Of a stretch of DNA of 6,066 bases, positions 6,035 to 6,066 are shown piece after piece. Every line of letters begins with the position of its first letter. Position 1 is the stretch's first letter. The notes under the pieces were generated by a model, which made no database searches, had not been told where the DNA came from, and saw only the letters and a program-made list of their open reading frames with translations. Made by a program: the position numbers and the translations under genes. The DNA comes from an uncultured Collinsella sp. (lineage in GTDB: Bacteria; Actinomycetota; Coriobacteriia; Coriobacteriales; Coriobacteriaceae). Location of the stretch: the NCBI GenBank assembly GCA_902465465.1, contig CABQNF010000066.1, positions 1 to 6,066 of the forward strand, read 5' to 3'.

Positions 6035-6040
6035 CCTCCT
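6035..6040 (-). promoter_or_regulatory. Ribosome binding site deciding the purE start
   Basis: A full AGGAGG is read on the minus strand. It is 9 nt from the ATG at 6025 and 3 nt from the in-frame TTG at 6031, so the ATG is the better start. Confidence 0.75.
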
Positions 6041-6066
6041 GTTGAGAGCGGCGACGCGGCGGATCC

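Overview
The window is a GC-rich, densely coded bacterial segment with genes on both strands and strong AGGAGG-type ribosome binding sites. The gene set is an iron-sulfur-type PurF with a propeptide, a class B sortase, a CmpB-family membrane protein and a divergent MoaE of the type I associate with Clostridia and Coriobacteriia. This fits a Gram-positive gut anaerobe. My best guess is the Coriobacteriia (Collinsella or a relative), but that rests on recall of protein flavour, not on a search.

Layout. On the minus strand, reading from right to left, purE (6025 to 5561) is followed 36 bp later by a class B sortase (5524 to 4520) and then, after 68 bp, by a MoaE-like gene (4451 to 4035). A strong inverted repeat at 3964-3999 lies between this block and a convergent plus-strand gene (2696 to 3925) for a multi-spanning CmpB-family membrane protein. 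A 297-bp divergent intergenic region (2399-2695) separates that gene from purF on the minus strand (2398 to 728). After a 156-bp spacer comes purM (571 to beyond the left edge, so partial).

Function. PurF (first committed step), PurM (AIR synthetase) and PurE (N5-CAIR mutase) belong to de novo IMP synthesis. In this window the purine genes are split by three genes with no obvious purine role: the sortase, the MoaE-like protein and the membrane protein. purF and purM are probably one transcript. purE, the sortase and moaE are probably another, ending at the shared terminator.

Most interesting signal. Two gene spacers, purF-purM and sortase-moaE, each hold the same roughly 21-22 nt core, beginning CATTTGGG and ending TTTT. 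In each case the core sits in the loop of an inverted repeat whose arms are unrelated between the two copies. This looks like a small dispersed repeat family with a fixed core and variable, self-complementary flanks. Other points of note are a second GC-rich hairpin before purM, a low-complexity insertion inside PurF, and loss of expected active-site residues in the MoaE-like protein.
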